Position numbers and translations under genes: made by a program
Shown here: positions 52,622-63,278 of the stretch, piece by piece
Position numbering within the stretch: the first letter of the stretch is position 1
How the letters are laid out: every line of letters starts with the position of its first letter
Notes under the pieces: model-generated
Told to the model about the DNA's origin: nothing
Databases searched by the model: none
Seen by the model: only the letters and a program-made list of their open reading frames with translations
Assembly (NCBI RefSeq): GCF_037102585.1
Contig: NW_027043822.1
Coordinates: 583,001 to 647,000, forward strand
Length of the DNA stretch: 64,000 bases
Source: Saccharomycopsis crataegensis
Lineage: Eukaryota > Ascomycota > Saccharomycetes > Ascoideales > Saccharomycopsidaceae
Direction: 5' to 3'

Positions 52622-53082
52622 CCCAAATTTCAACCATCCAATTAACCCCAAGTGAAGCTCGTGATTTTCCTTTTTTTTTTTTTTTTTTTATTCACATTCT
52701 TTACTTTATTGTTTGGTGGTCTCTCAAAATCTACTTTCCCGCTTGCGAAAGCCAACCAATGTTTCATCGCGATGTATTCGTGGCTGTCACGTTTGGCACA
52801 AGCGATTTTGTAAGATAAATCCATCGTGCGCCTTTGTTACGGTGCATTATTCCAAACCGCACCATTCACACTAACCCGAACTTCGAAATGTTAGTGGCAA
52901 AATACTAATGTCTTTGGGCTGATTTTTGCAAATTTGCGTCAATGACCGCAACACTGGATGACGATAAAACGGCTACAATGTTTATAATACTCGCCAGTTC
53001 TTCTCCCCTAGTATAGTCATGGTTGTTACTATTCAAATCCTGAGCTTTCTAAACCTCTTGATGTAACTTGAGTTGTTCATTC

Positions 53083-53102
53083 ATATATATATATATATAT
53101 AT
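53083..53102. repeat. (TA)n microsatellite
   Basis: About ten TA units. Confidence 0.8.
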
Positions 53103-53716
53103 GCCAATTCCATATTTTTTTGATCGGTAGAAACTTGTTTATATACAACAAAGTTTTAGGCTGACGCTAAACCCCATTCTTATTTAACCACCTATTCTTT
53201 TCTTTTTTGCAAATAACCACGTTAGTATCTACCGACGCAGCAAAATTATTACATAGGTCTTCAGTATGATATACGTGTTACTACACGAGAAAGAAAATTG
53301 TACCTCAATAGTCACATAGTAGCTAAAGAAGTCATCTAGAACATGTATTATTATTATACGCGATTCCCCACGTTATCACCGTTAATAACTATGTATTTTG
53401 TGATCAATTTTGCCCACTGAAATCGGAATTTATCTATAGATAGAGGTTTAAGGTGATAAATGAGGAAAAAACTTATGTGAACTACTAAACACTGGAACGA
53501 AGGATTTTGTTCGGCGCATGTGTCAATGGTGTGGCTCATTGGAAGTATATGCTTGAAAAAGCGATGATAAATAGTTATACAATGCATTAGAGAATCAACT
53601 AAAAAAAAAAAAAAGAAAAAGGGATAAAGAAAAAAAAAAAAAAAGAATTGAATTTCCAATTCAAAAAACCAAAAGGAATCGATCGTGTTTTCATCTAAAT
53701 GGCTAGTATGAAATCT

Positions 53717-56182
53717 TCAAGAAATGTAACCCACCAAAAGATTATAGTCCTCATACAACTGCTTCAACTCCTTCATCGTCATTTCATCGAATGGCTTGTC
53801 CATCTTTTTGAAGCTTTCTGCATTCTTTTCTATCTGATTAGTGTTTGTTATTGTAAGATCGTTACCATCGTCACCACCTTGTTTCGGCGCGACAGTGGTG
53901 CCTGAAAAAAGCTTTGGCGATACCTTCTTGCTCGATGGCGACGATATAAACAAGCCAGTTCCAGAAGTTCCTGCCCCCGAATTACTATCTGCTGATCCAA
54001 TAGAATTGACATCATTACCGGCCAGGATTGGGAACGTGGTGGAACTTGATGGTGATATTGGTAAGTTTGAACTAGAAAAGCTTCTCCAACGAATAAATTT
54101 ATTCAATGGATGAGAATGCAGCAGCGGTGGCGGCTGTCCATTGTGGTCCGGGGTACTCGAAGAATCAACTTTTGAAGAAATAACTCCTTCGGTTATTTCA
54201 GCTTCAGCAATCGTTTGAATGCTATTGGTTGCCGAAAAAACATTGTTGAGGGTCGAATTAGATCTATTTCTTGAGTTGGACATAAAACTATTACCAGAAT
54301 TCGATCTGCTTCTTCCCCCACTCAACATGCTGCTCAATGAAACCCCACTACCCGCTACATTGCTGGGATTTAAATCGGGACCGCCATTATCATTGTTAGT
54401 GTTTTGTGAAGCTATTTTATTACCAAGGAATTTTAATGAGTTGTCAAATGCTGAACTTAAGTTTTTCAATCCTTGGTCCGCCACATTCATCACAAGCCCA
54501 CTAGAAACTTCAGATAATGTCAATGGTTTAGAATTACCTCCGGAATTTTCGACATTATTGAAAAACGATAGACTTCCCTGTCTCATAATTGGCGCTGGAC
54601 GCGCGCTATTGGAAGAGTTTGTAGAAGATGGGCTGATGCTATTGTGATAATATGATAATGATTCTTGTACCGTATTTTTGATAAAGGTCATGGAATTTGA
54701 TTTTGGGCGATTAGGTCTGTTGGTGGATGAAGTAGTTGGATCTTGAGTTTGAGGAATCGAAACATCTTGAAATAATGGTAGATCAAGTGGTGATAAAAGC
54801 TTCTGTAAATCAGAGAATGTTAAATTATCGAAAAATGTGATATTGGCATCCTCATCATTGAACTGCTCGAGCTCTTCAACTACCTTCTTCTTTTCGTTAT
54901 AGTTTTTATTATTGAGCTTCGAGCGTTTTGGCGGGTCTAGTTGCTTTGATTCTTTCAATTCATTAAAAGTGTGATCTTTATCATCGTGCTTATCACCCAG
55001 TTTAAATTTGTTGAACATCCGTTTCAATTCGTCATCATCGAGATTCAAGTCTCTTTGATAGTCCAAGTTAATGATAAACGTCAATAACGCCTCGACGTTG
55101 GTAATATCATACGAATAACCCCCTCCAAGATCCTTCATCCAGAAATTGCTGTTTCTAAATCTTTTGATATATTTGAAATTAAGAAACAAGTTCTCCACAT
55201 GCTTATGGACGATAAAATAAATAAATATCGGCAAAGCAATGTCGGCATTGATGTAGCCAGATGACGTATTTGGACAAGATTCACCACCATTTTGATATTT
55301 ATATATCAATTTGATCAATTTATCAAAGGAGTTGGAGATAATCAACAATTTTTCCAACGGGCTTTTCAAATAATTAGACATATTAAATGATTTTTCAATT
55401 TGGGCTAAATCATTTTGGAAGGTTGCCTCACTAAATCCGTTTCCAAACTTCTCCATATCAAAATCTAATTGTTCGAGTTTCAAATGGATAATGTTTCGTA
55501 ATACAAACGACTTTTCATAGATTTTCAATTGGATCTTCAAATCATCCAAATTGTTCTGGTATATTTTGTGAAAGATAAGCTGGTTACCACAGAGTGTAGC
55601 TTCCATATGTTCGATATAATCATTGTGGATTTTCCCAATCACTGCCTCATCGGTCTCTTTTGCGGTAAGGTACGTCAACGCTCGAGCCTCAAATTTATGA
55701 TAAAACTGTTGGAATAGCCCTGCCACTTGATCCGTCGACAATGGCTTTGAATATTTTGGGGCTTGTAAATCTCGTAAAAAGATATCGATCGATTCCAGTA
55801 ATTTCGATGGTAGGTTCACCGTTTTAAGGTCTCTCGTATACTCAAGCGTAATTTGATGGGCGTGTTTCTCTTCCTTGGTATCTGTAAGCGATACAGGAGT
55901 GGTAGCAGCAGTGACAGCTTCATTAGTGGCACTACTCGGTGGCTGAATCTTGTTGTCATTTGATGAGTTGATGCCAGAAGAGTCTTCAACTGAGATAGGG
56001 TCCTCGATTGTTTGTGTCACTGGTGAGGCAGTGCTAACGGTGGGAGACGTCGCTATTACACCATTTTCTTTTCCCATTTTTACTATTTCTTCCTCCTGAT
56101 AGTCTTGTTTAGTATACGACTCAAGGGTCGCTGTGGTTGATAATTGAGATCGCTCAGGGTTGATTGGAGGTGTATGGAACAT
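53717..56182 (-). CDS. MUK1: VPS9-domain Rab5 GEF, MUK1-like
   Basis: An 821-residue protein with a VPS9 domain at ~225-380: SPLEKLLIISNSFDKLIKLI, then the catalytic Asp region INADIALPIFIYFIVHKHVENLF (Asp314) and the GGGYSYDITNVEALLTFI segment with the conserved Tyr. The C-terminal half is Ser/Asn-rich and disordered. VPS9 proteins load GTP on Rab5 (Vps21) at endosomes. There is no CUE domain, which separates it from Vps9 and favours Muk1. A second in-frame ATG (MGKENGV) 35 codons later is an alternative start. Confidence 0.8.
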   Translation of the reverse strand: MFHTPPINPERSQLSTTATLESYTKQDYQEEEIVKMGKENGVIATSPTVSTASPVTQTIEDPISVEDSSGINSSNDNKIQPPSSATNEAVTAATTPVSLTDTKEEKHAHQITLEYTRDLKTVNLPSKLLESIDIFLRDLQAPKYSKPLSTDQVAGLFQQFYHKFEARALTYLTAKETDEAVIGKIHNDYIEHMEATLCGNQLIFHKIYQNNLDDLKIQLKIYEKSFVLRNIIHLKLEQLDFDMEKFGNGFSEATFQNDLAQIEKSFNMSNYLKSPLEKLLIISNSFDKLIKLIYKYQNGGESCPNTSSGYINADIALPIFIYFIVHKHVENLFLNFKYIKRFRNSNFWMKDLGGGYSYDITNVEALLTFIINLDYQRDLNLDDDELKRMFNKFKLGDKHDDKDHTFNELKESKQLDPPKRSKLNNKNYNEKKKVVEELEQFNDEDANITFFDNLTFSDLQKLLSPLDLPLFQDVSIPQTQDPTTSSTNRPNRPKSNSMTFIKNTVQESLSYYHNSISPSSTNSSNSARPAPIMRQGSLSFFNNVENSGGNSKPLTLSEVSSGLVMNVADQGLKNLSSAFDNSLKFLGNKIASQNTNNDNGGPDLNPSNVAGSGVSLSSMLSGGRSRSNSGNSFMSNSRNRSNSTLNNVFSATNSIQTIAEAEITEGVISSKVDSSSTPDHNGQPPPLLHSHPLNKFIRWRSFSSSNLPISPSSSTTFPILAGNDVNSIGSADSNSGAGTSGTGLFISSPSSKKVSPKLFSGTTVAPKQGGDDGNDLTITNTNQIEKNAESFKKMDKPFDEMTMKELKQLYEDYNLLVGYIS

Positions 56183-56643
56183 GATGTTTCCTTGATCTAG
56201 TTCATTCTACTGTGTGCAGCGTACGTGGCCAGAGGAAGGGCAGTGAGATATTTTTTTTTTTTAAAAAAGGGGAAAGTAAAGAAACAGAGAAAACTTTGTC
56301 AGCAGAAAACAATTCAGAACAAAAATGAAATAAGAGCGTTATAAAGCCTCCTTCTCGTTTGGTTGTCAGTACTCTCTGTATAAGCCCAAGGAAAACAAAG
56401 GAAGAAAAAAAAAAAAGAGAGCGACAGGGGAACATAACTTTTAATGAGGGTGTAGGGCCCCTGGTATTTAACGACACTACACAATACAACATGATAATTG
56501 CTTATTATTATCTGAGAACAACAAGGTATATTAGGGAAGATATAGTTGATAATAGGATTAATAATTATAATGATGTATTTTTGATATTATCAGAAATTGC
56601 TAAAGTTCCATTCCAGTGTGCGCAATTTCAAAAGAAATTGCCA
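56183..56643. other. intergenic, upstream of MUK1
   Basis: Holds A/T tracts and no recognised element. A 120-codon + strand frame (56359-56721) starts from TTG, overlaps MET22 and is not called. Confidence 0.5.
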
Positions 56644-57765
56644 TCACAACTTTACCAGCTCCTTCACTGCCAGAATAAACTGTCCATGGAATTGTTTGCT
56701 TCCAGCAATAATTCCCTTTGATTCCAAGTATCGCCCACGAGTGAAGTCCAAGTCAACCCCGTTCATATCTGTAGCCACCCCACCACTCTCTTTAACCAAC
56801 AAATACCCTGATGAGTGATCCCAGATTTTCTCACGATAACCCATACTGAATGGCAATCTCAAGTACATATTGGCAACCCCGTACGCCAACAAGCTATATT
56901 TACACTGTGAGTCCAAGTTCACAGTTCTGTTAGGAGAGATCCCCAAAAGTTTCTTAATTTGTGACTGCAGCTCATGATCCGAATGCTTGGTCTCTACCCC
57001 TTCTACAATAACGTTTTCCTTGATCGATGGCAAATTGTTATTCATGAAAATTCTTTCAGTTTGCAGATCAAATGGCGCCTTGATATCTTCAAACAACTCT
57101 TGGACGTATGATCCCTTGTTTTCCATCGCGGTGAACAACAACCCTTTGGCAGTACTTGGGTTTTGTTTCAAGTAATCATTCAAATTGAAGTTGGATTTAC
57201 CAAAATCGTGGGTCTCGATGATCTTCTTAATATTCACCGGCAAGTTAGGACATCCATTGATCCCCACCCTGATCTTATTGCTAACCATCAACGATAAACA
57301 TAATGCAAACTGGTCGTTTCTTAAAAACCCTTTTGTCCCATCGATGGGATCCAACACCCAAAACCGGGCATCTTTGCCCCCTTCGTACCCACCTTTATTC
57401 AAACTTTCAATGATTTGCGATCCTTCGACAATCGGCTCGAATTGAAACTGGTGCAAATTCCGTTGTCTGAACTCGATATCGGTCTGTTTGCAATACTTCA
57501 AAATTAGCGAGACCAAGTCTTTTCTGGTTTCCAAATCATCCGAAGACTCCTCGGCCATAAACTTGTCATTAGGGAAAAACTGGGTGATCGACGATATTAT
57601 GATTGATTGTACTGCAAAATCAGCAATGGTCACTGGCGAATGATCTTCTTTGGTGATGGTTTTCGAGGCATAAAGTTTACTGTAATCTTTAAGGATCAAT
57701 TTAGAAGCAATTGCTGCTCTTTGTACTGCCAATTGGGCAATCAAAAGTTCTTTCTCATAAACCAT
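56644..57765 (-). CDS. MET22: 3'(2'),5'-bisphosphate nucleotidase
   Basis: A 373-residue Mg2+-dependent phosphatase of the inositol monophosphatase superfamily that hydrolyses 3'-phosphoadenosine 5'-phosphate (PAP), the by-product of sulfate assimilation. It is also the lithium/sodium target Hal2. Metal ligands are visible: Glu72/Glu73 (AEESSDD), Asp139 and Asp142 in DPIDGTKGF, and Asp316 in WDHSSG. The length fits the yeast protein (357). An interrupted palindrome, GGTGA and TCACC (57848-57864), lies ~85 bp upstream. Confidence 0.94.
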   Translation of the reverse strand: MVYEKELLIAQLAVQRAAIASKLILKDYSKLYASKTITKEDHSPVTIADFAVQSIIISSITQFFPNDKFMAEESSDDLETRKDLVSLILKYCKQTDIEFRQRNLHQFQFEPIVEGSQIIESLNKGGYEGGKDARFWVLDPIDGTKGFLRNDQFALCLSLMVSNKIRVGINGCPNLPVNIKKIIETHDFGKSNFNLNDYLKQNPSTAKGLLFTAMENKGSYVQELFEDIKAPFDLQTERIFMNNNLPSIKENVIVEGVETKHSDHELQSQIKKLLGISPNRTVNLDSQCKYSLLAYGVANMYLRLPFSMGYREKIWDHSSGYLLVKESGGVATDMNGVDLDFTRGRYLESKGIIAGSKQFHGQFILAVKELVKL

Positions 57766-58406
57766 TTTCCTTTTTTTCTTTTTCTGCTAGTTATAAAATA
57801 TATATGTGGCTGTATAACTTTCCTAATTATGGTGTTATTGACAGGACGGTGATGAGATGTCACCTTTTATGCTACAAGCAAGAAAAAAAAAAACACCCAA
57901 CATCGGTGCGTGCGAATAGAGAAACCAGGAATAATGTTCTGATAACAATATAACCTTCGTAGATGTATAGGGAGTGCAAATTGTGAGAATATAGATATAA
58001 ATTAATTCAAGAAATTTTGAAGAAGAGTCACAAGTTCAGAGAAAATAAAAAGATTTGATTCTTCCGATCTTACATTATCTATTACTCAAAAGAAATTTCC
58101 TAGTCGAAGTCCCTTGAATATCCTTTGATGAAACACAATAGAATCAACAAGAAAGAAAGAAAAAAAAAAAGGTATGTTGAATATCATGCAAAAGTAAGCC
58201 AGTGATCTTGGGTATGGGAGATCAAAAGTGCAAAAATAAAAAAATCGATAACCAAGCCACATATAAAACAGATAAAGAATCTTTCATCAACCAATATAGA
58301 AAGAATCAACAGAAAAAAAAAAAGAAAATAAAAGTAAAAAACAAAAAAGGGGGAGTAAATCGCATCATCGTCTGAGAGGTTGCTTTTCTTTCAGTTACCG
58401 TGGCTA
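57766..58406. other. intergenic, MET22 upstream and RIM8 3' flank
   Basis: A-rich with several A9-A13 tracts. No gene is seen. Confidence 0.6.
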
Positions 58407-61013
58407 CTACCTGTCTGCAACTGTACTATTATGTTTACCAGTTTCATCGTTGGTGATTGTCACTTGAGACCCTGTGTGGGCTGAAACTGCATCGCCATTC
58501 GCCATGGTCGATGTTACCGATGATATTGACGTATTAGTTGATGTCATTGCCGGTTCATACTGAGGAACAAAGTCAATGACCTCTTTTCTCAAGACATTTG
58601 TAACTGAATACCCATCATCTTCTGAGTCATCACGTTGGATATCTCCATTGGCCGCATTATTTCTGACACTATCATCATTGATAGATAATGAATTTATTAT
58701 ATTGTTTTCAAACCCTGGGTTTGAACGTACGCCGTTGCAATAATCGGATTTATAAGGACGATCAGTGGAAGGACCCATAATGGTATAAGGCACATTCGTG
58801 TCAGATCCATTGAGATACCCTTCTTCATTTCCAGACTCTTCAAGCACCGGAACAAGGGGAACACTAGAAGCTGAATCAATCAATCTGTCACCATCTGATA
58901 AGACATTTGGCGGCTCATCAGTAAACATCAGCGGAGGTTCAGACGGAAGTAGAGATTCCTCATGAAGTCTCACCCGTTCCTTTTCAGATAGTGGCGAGTC
59001 TGCCTGTAAATTCTCGTATGCTATTGGAGGTAGCAATGGCGGAGGTGGTGGGAGGTCAACGTCAAAGTTACTTGGGCTATGTATAGCGTCATTTGAAGAT
59101 CCAATATTATGAATTTCTCCTGCAGTATTGTAATCTGGAGATTCTCTCATTCGGTTATCCGGAGAGTTTCTGTCCAAGTTAGATGAGGTGAGAGAATCAA
59201 CTCTAAGAATCTCATCACCATCTTCACGGGTTCCTAGAATTGGCACAGGACCGTCATTTCCTTCTACCTCGGCAACGCTAGACGCGTCATTATTATTAGG
59301 AACTTCTGATCTTTCAGTACCAATAATTATCCTTCTATTAAGAGATATCACATTCTTTAGTCTCTTTAATTTATCAACATTGATAATTTCTTGATCGTAA
59401 TCCCTTCTCTCAAATTTCTTGTCATCATCATTATCAATTACTTTGCCATTTTGGTGACTTTTCGACGATTTGCTTGAGTACTTAGATGACGCCTCCTTAG
59501 ATTTCAAATCTGGAGAGTATTCATTGGTTCCATCAAAGGTCAGGGAATGATTTTTACTGCTGAGATTCGCCACTACCTCGATGTAATATTCAAAACTAAT
59601 CAATGGAGCTCCACGAATTGTTGGAAACGAGTCAAAGGGGATCTTTATATTAGTATTCACTTCAAATTCCAAAGATGAAGGATCAATGTATAATGGTTTG
59701 ACCACCTGTGCCAAATCTTTTCGGAAAGATAAAATCCCCCCTTCTGGGCTATTGTCGATTTTGCATATTCTGATCAAAGTAATAATGATCCCATTTAGTG
59801 ACTTCACGTTTTTGATATGCTGCAAACGGATTTGGATAGGGACCAAATCATTGGCCAAGTACGCGATAGATTGCGTTTTTATCACCATTTTGATGGTGGC
59901 ATGGTTCAAGGTCGAGGATGAGCTATTAAACGCTTTGGAGGTGAATAAAGTACCGGAAATATTATTGAGGATCGAGGAATTAGAATCATTTTCGCCATTT
60001 GCATTGGTATTGTTGTCACTGCTTCCATTACTGTTGGAACTTCTAACCGAGTTCAGAGAATTCACCGTCGATGACAGGGATAAGTTCTTAAGGAATTTTT
60101 TTTGAGGGCTCTTCACTATCAACACACTAGGTTTGGGCTGTGGGAATTTATTCACATTTATAGGACATTTAATAGTGATGTTTTTTTCGCATTTGGCAAT
60201 GGTGTCAAGGTCTTTTGTTGTCAGTGATTTTTTAGAATCAGGAGTATTAATATGGGTATTTCGCGAGGTATTAAAACCTTCAACCTTCTTGCTAATAGAG
60301 AACTTGAATCGACCATTATGATTATGATTATGATTATTATTATTATTATTATTATTGTTATTGTTATTGTTATTACTTCCCAGTTTTCGAGATTTTTGTT
60401 GATCATCAACCGATGATTTGGAAGGTCGCTGTGAATCGCGTAATGGTGAAGAATATGTTAAAGATGCCGGCGATGATGATAATGATGACGATGATGAAGG
60501 TGATGGTGATGACGAAGAAGCTTGAGTGGATTTTAAATGGAGATGAGCTTTGAGGGAATATGAAATGGAACCTTTTTCAAATGTTATACTGGAAAAGATA
60601 TTTTTTCTTGGTAGTTTTATGGAAAAAGGAAAGCGATGTTCGCCTTTGGAAAGACCCGTCACTTTGTCGGCATGGTTGTCCCCGTACAAGTATATCGATA
60701 CAGAGAACAATTTGGCCTTTTTATTTGTGATACCTTTGCTTCCCCCATTGGTCTTGATAATTCCGTTGATGGATAATGATAGAAGGATGTTCACTAATGG
60801 TTTCTTTACCACGAGACTCACCGACCCTGTGATGTAGTCGCCTGGATGGTAAACCTTATGGGGGTTGTCGAGGACAATGTAGAACTCATCGATGGCATTA
60901 AGGTTCTGGAAAAACAAGTTCTTGGAAAAATTCGATAGGACGCTGTTGGTCTTTGATGGAAGAAGACTGGACATCGACTTCTTCATTATTGATGGGCGCA
61001 GTGTGTTGCGCAT
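58407..61013 (-). CDS. RIM8: arrestin-related protein of the Rim101 pH pathway
   Basis: An 868-residue arrestin. The N-lobe (~40-165) has EFYIVLDNPHKVYHPGDYITG and GLSKGEHRFPFSIKLPRK followed by SSITFEKGSISYSL, each matching S. cerevisiae Rim8. The C-lobe (~390-540) has RICKID, FRKDLAQVVKPLYIDP and FEYYIEVVANLS, followed by VDKLKRLKNVISLNRRIIIGTERSE, a Rim8-specific block. An Asn run with alternating His (60329-60377) interrupts the lobes. The tail is Ser/Pro-rich with PPPPPLLPPIAYENL and a PxY motif (FVPQYEP) that could bind Rsp5. Rim8 links the pH sensor Rim21 to ESCRT (Vps23) so that Rim101 is processed at alkaline pH. Confidence 0.92.
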   Translation of the reverse strand: MRNTLRPSIMKKSMSSLLPSKTNSVLSNFSKNLFFQNLNAIDEFYIVLDNPHKVYHPGDYITGSVSLVVKKPLVNILLSLSINGIIKTNGGSKGITNKKAKLFSVSIYLYGDNHADKVTGLSKGEHRFPFSIKLPRKNIFSSITFEKGSISYSLKAHLHLKSTQASSSSPSPSSSSSLSSSPASLTYSSPLRDSQRPSKSSVDDQQKSRKLGSNNNNNNNNNNNNNNHNHNHNGRFKFSISKKVEGFNTSRNTHINTPDSKKSLTTKDLDTIAKCEKNITIKCPINVNKFPQPKPSVLIVKSPQKKFLKNLSLSSTVNSLNSVRSSNSNGSSDNNTNANGENDSNSSILNNISGTLFTSKAFNSSSSTLNHATIKMVIKTQSIAYLANDLVPIQIRLQHIKNVKSLNGIIITLIRICKIDNSPEGGILSFRKDLAQVVKPLYIDPSSLEFEVNTNIKIPFDSFPTIRGAPLISFEYYIEVVANLSSKNHSLTFDGTNEYSPDLKSKEASSKYSSKSSKSHQNGKVIDNDDDKKFERRDYDQEIINVDKLKRLKNVISLNRRIIIGTERSEVPNNNDASSVAEVEGNDGPVPILGTREDGDEILRVDSLTSSNLDRNSPDNRMRESPDYNTAGEIHNIGSSNDAIHSPSNFDVDLPPPPPLLPPIAYENLQADSPLSEKERVRLHEESLLPSEPPLMFTDEPPNVLSDGDRLIDSASSVPLVPVLEESGNEEGYLNGSDTNVPYTIMGPSTDRPYKSDYCNGVRSNPGFENNIINSLSINDDSVRNNAANGDIQRDDSEDDGYSVTNVLRKEVIDFVPQYEPAMTSTNTSISSVTSTMANGDAVSAHTGSQVTITNDETGKHNSTVADR
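60329..60377. repeat. ATT/ATG trinucleotide run (Asn/His run of RIM8)
   Basis: Short codon repeat inside RIM8, in-frame, encoding Asn with interspersed His. Confidence 0.8.
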
Positions 61014-61219
61014 ATATATAGAACTATATATATATATATTTAAAAGATAAATATATATATATATGTATGTGTATATACATGTACGTGAGTGTGTGCCAGC
61101 AGTTACTGATTAGTTCCCCTTCTGTGGTGATAATGGTCTATGGTCCAAGAGTCAACCACCTTCTTATGTGTGTGTGTGGAGCTGTTTTGGGGTATATGTG
61201 TCCGTCAATCAAGAAAGTA

Positions 61220-61227
61220 TTCTTGGC
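61220..61227 (-). promoter_or_regulatory. Rim101-type site (GCCAAGAA) in RIM8 promoter
   Basis: TTCTTGGC on the + strand is GCCAAGAA read toward RIM8, ~207 bp before its start. GCCAAG(AA) is the Rim101/PacC core, and RIM8 is a Rim101-repressed gene in Candida albicans. A feedback site is inferred. Confidence 0.5.
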
Positions 61228-61276
61228 TAACCGTTCCCACACAATAAAAAAAAAAAATCGTCACAAAAAAAAATGC

Positions 61277-61291
61277 CACCCCCGGGGGGTG
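61277..61291. promoter_or_regulatory. GC-rich near-palindrome CACCCCCGGGGGGTG
   Basis: An almost perfect palindrome followed by GGGTGGGGGGC, in AT-rich DNA. Could bind a C2H2 factor (Mig1- or Adr1-like). Unassigned. Confidence 0.3.
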
Positions 61292-61438
61292 TCGCTTGGG
61301 TGGGGGGCTCATATTATATTTACCACACTGGTGGTATATATCTCACATCTACACCATATTGCCATGGATATATTACAACAGATATGTTATACACAACTTA
61401 GCAGATTAATAGATAAATAAATACAAATAAAACACACT

Positions 61439-63278
61439 CTATAGTCCAGCCCAGTGCTGCACCACCCTTGCCAACGGGGTGATTGCCGCCATGATCACCA
61501 TGATCGTCCCAAAGATCGAGAACGAAAGCGAACTAATGGCAGCAGCCCTGGGGTTGTTGATCAATAAATGTGCCGTAGATATCGCACCACAGTTCAACCC
61601 CAAGGTCACCCCGATGGTGATGTAATCATCATCTTTAATCCCTAAAAACTTGAGCATCGAATCTCCGCACAACACCCCCAAAATCCCCGATAAGATAGTA
61701 CTCACCGACATCAACGGGATACTCCCTCCAAGAGACTTGATAAGCGGGGTTCCTAGAGCAAGAGTCACCGATCTCCCTACAAAACCAAGCGATCTGGAAG
61801 GAGCAATGGAAATCGCGTGGCAAAGTGGAGGATAAATGAAAAACGACGCAGCAGAACAGATGACGATCGGGGGGATAAACACAATGTAGTGTTTCTTTAA
61901 ATCTTGTCGATAGTGGAACATCGGCAATGACAAAGAAACAATACTGATATCCATCATCGCCGATAAAACATCCCCGGCTCCCGGCCAATTTGTGGTGACT
62001 GAGGTGGTGAACAAATATAAATAGGTTCTCCCAGTCTTATATGCCCTGATACTATCAATAAAGCTTTGCTTCTTGATTAATGAAAAGATATAAATTAGCA
62101 ATAACATAAATGGGAACGAAACAAGAATAGGGTGAAGGATTTTCTTCCATTTTGCAGGACTCAACAATGCAATTTTGAATAATATGATCGAAATTCCAAG
62201 ATGTAGTGGCAATGCATAATCACAGGCAAAATAAATCGGGATCCCCGTAATGAAAAGCGTGGTATACACTCCCCAATCAAAATATTTCATAATTCTTTGA
62301 GAAATGGCTCTCGAGCGTTTTGGTAACTTGGCAATATATTGGTTGATTTTTTCTCGCTGTAATTCTTCCTGTTTAGCTTCTTGCTCGATGGCTTCCATTC
62401 TATCAGTCACTTCAAGGTTCAAAGCTGATTCAGGAAGCTCAATCGATGACGACCTTCGGCGATTGTCGGTGGCATTTGAGTCACTGAAAATATTCTTCTT
62501 TGCATGCCTGAGATCTTTACCTTCTTCTATATTACTGTTTATATCATTATCAACCGACTGATTCACGATTTCTAAACTTGAGCCTCGTAATCTGTCAGTT
62601 AATTCAATATCTTCATTGGTAAATCCATCAGATACCTCGTCATTAATACTTTCTGCATCTTCTATTGAAGATCTTCTGGTTTGATTCAATAAAAACTGTA
62701 ATGATTTCACAAGATATGCCATCGAGACAAACATTGCGAGATACCCGATCACGAACACCGCAGCAATGATGAACGCTTCCGTGACCGTGATCTTATCGGC
62801 TAATGGCAACGTCACAAATGCGGGAATGAAAAACAAATTGATCCATTTGAGAGCAAAGTTTGCTGGAACCTCGATCACTTTGATGATGTGTGAAGTGATA
62901 AATTTGCCAAAAATCTTTTGCGATAATAATAATAAAACGTACAAGATCAACATCAAGGCGACGGACGCCGGGAACTCGATCTTTATCTTCTCGATCACTA
63001 TATTGACCCCATACAAAATGCAGAGCACAAGAACACAGCCAATGGGCACAAGTATGTAATTATGTAAAAGGATTCTATTATTGATCCGGAAACTCTAGTG
63101 ATTGGAACAAATTGTCAGTGATTTCATTTCTTTCGATGCATAAAATGCAATAACGCTATTATTTACTTACCAACACTACCCCATCCCTCAAATCTTTTAA
63201 TATATTTTGTTTATCATCGCTCGAACTGAGAGAACCAGATGATCCTCTGATTATCAGGGGAGCCGAAGTTTCTTCCAT
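61439..63278 (-). CDS. LrgA-LrgB (CidA-CidB) fusion membrane transporter, spliced: complement(join(61439..63094,63171..63278))
   Basis: 587 residues after removing one 76-nt intron (63095-63170): donor GTAAGT, branch-like CACTGAC, acceptor CACTAG. Exon 1 encodes 36 residues (MEETSAPLIIRGSSGS...), joined in phase 0; without it the frame has no ATG near its start. The N-terminal half is an LrgA-like membrane region (FPASVALMLILYVLLLLSQ, IPAFVTLPLADKITV). A ~130-residue charged cytosolic insert follows, then an LrgB domain with PIVICSAASFFIYPPLC, APSRSLGFVGRSVTLALGTPLI, GVLCGD and GLNCGAISTAHLL. Both halves match the two-part layout of the plant plastid glycolate/glycerate carrier PLGG1 and bacterial LrgAB/CidAB. 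Transport of a small organic acid is inferred. Confidence 0.85.

Larger units (their letters stand above)
51247..53716. other. 2.47-kb gene-poor region
   Basis: Between the starts/ends of the Ser/Asn-rich gene and MUK1. It holds two (TA)n runs (52090-52112, 53083-53102), several poly-A/T tracts, and a perfect interrupted palindrome at 52603-52621. No gene is supported. Confidence 0.5.
61014..61438. other. RIM8 promoter and LrgA-LrgB gene 3' flank
   Basis: Holds TA repeats next to the RIM8 start, a Rim101-type GCCAAGAA (61220-61227), a CCAAGAG on the + strand near 61144, and a GC palindrome (61277-61291). Confidence 0.6.

Noticed and set aside
56359-56721. 120-codon + strand frame upstream of MUK1
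   Set aside because: Starts from TTG, overlaps the 3' end of MET22 antisense, and has no motif.
61067-61420. 117-codon + strand ATG frame in the RIM8 promoter
   Set aside because: Composed of TA repeats and poly-A-derived Lys; overlaps the Rim101-type site and shows no domain.
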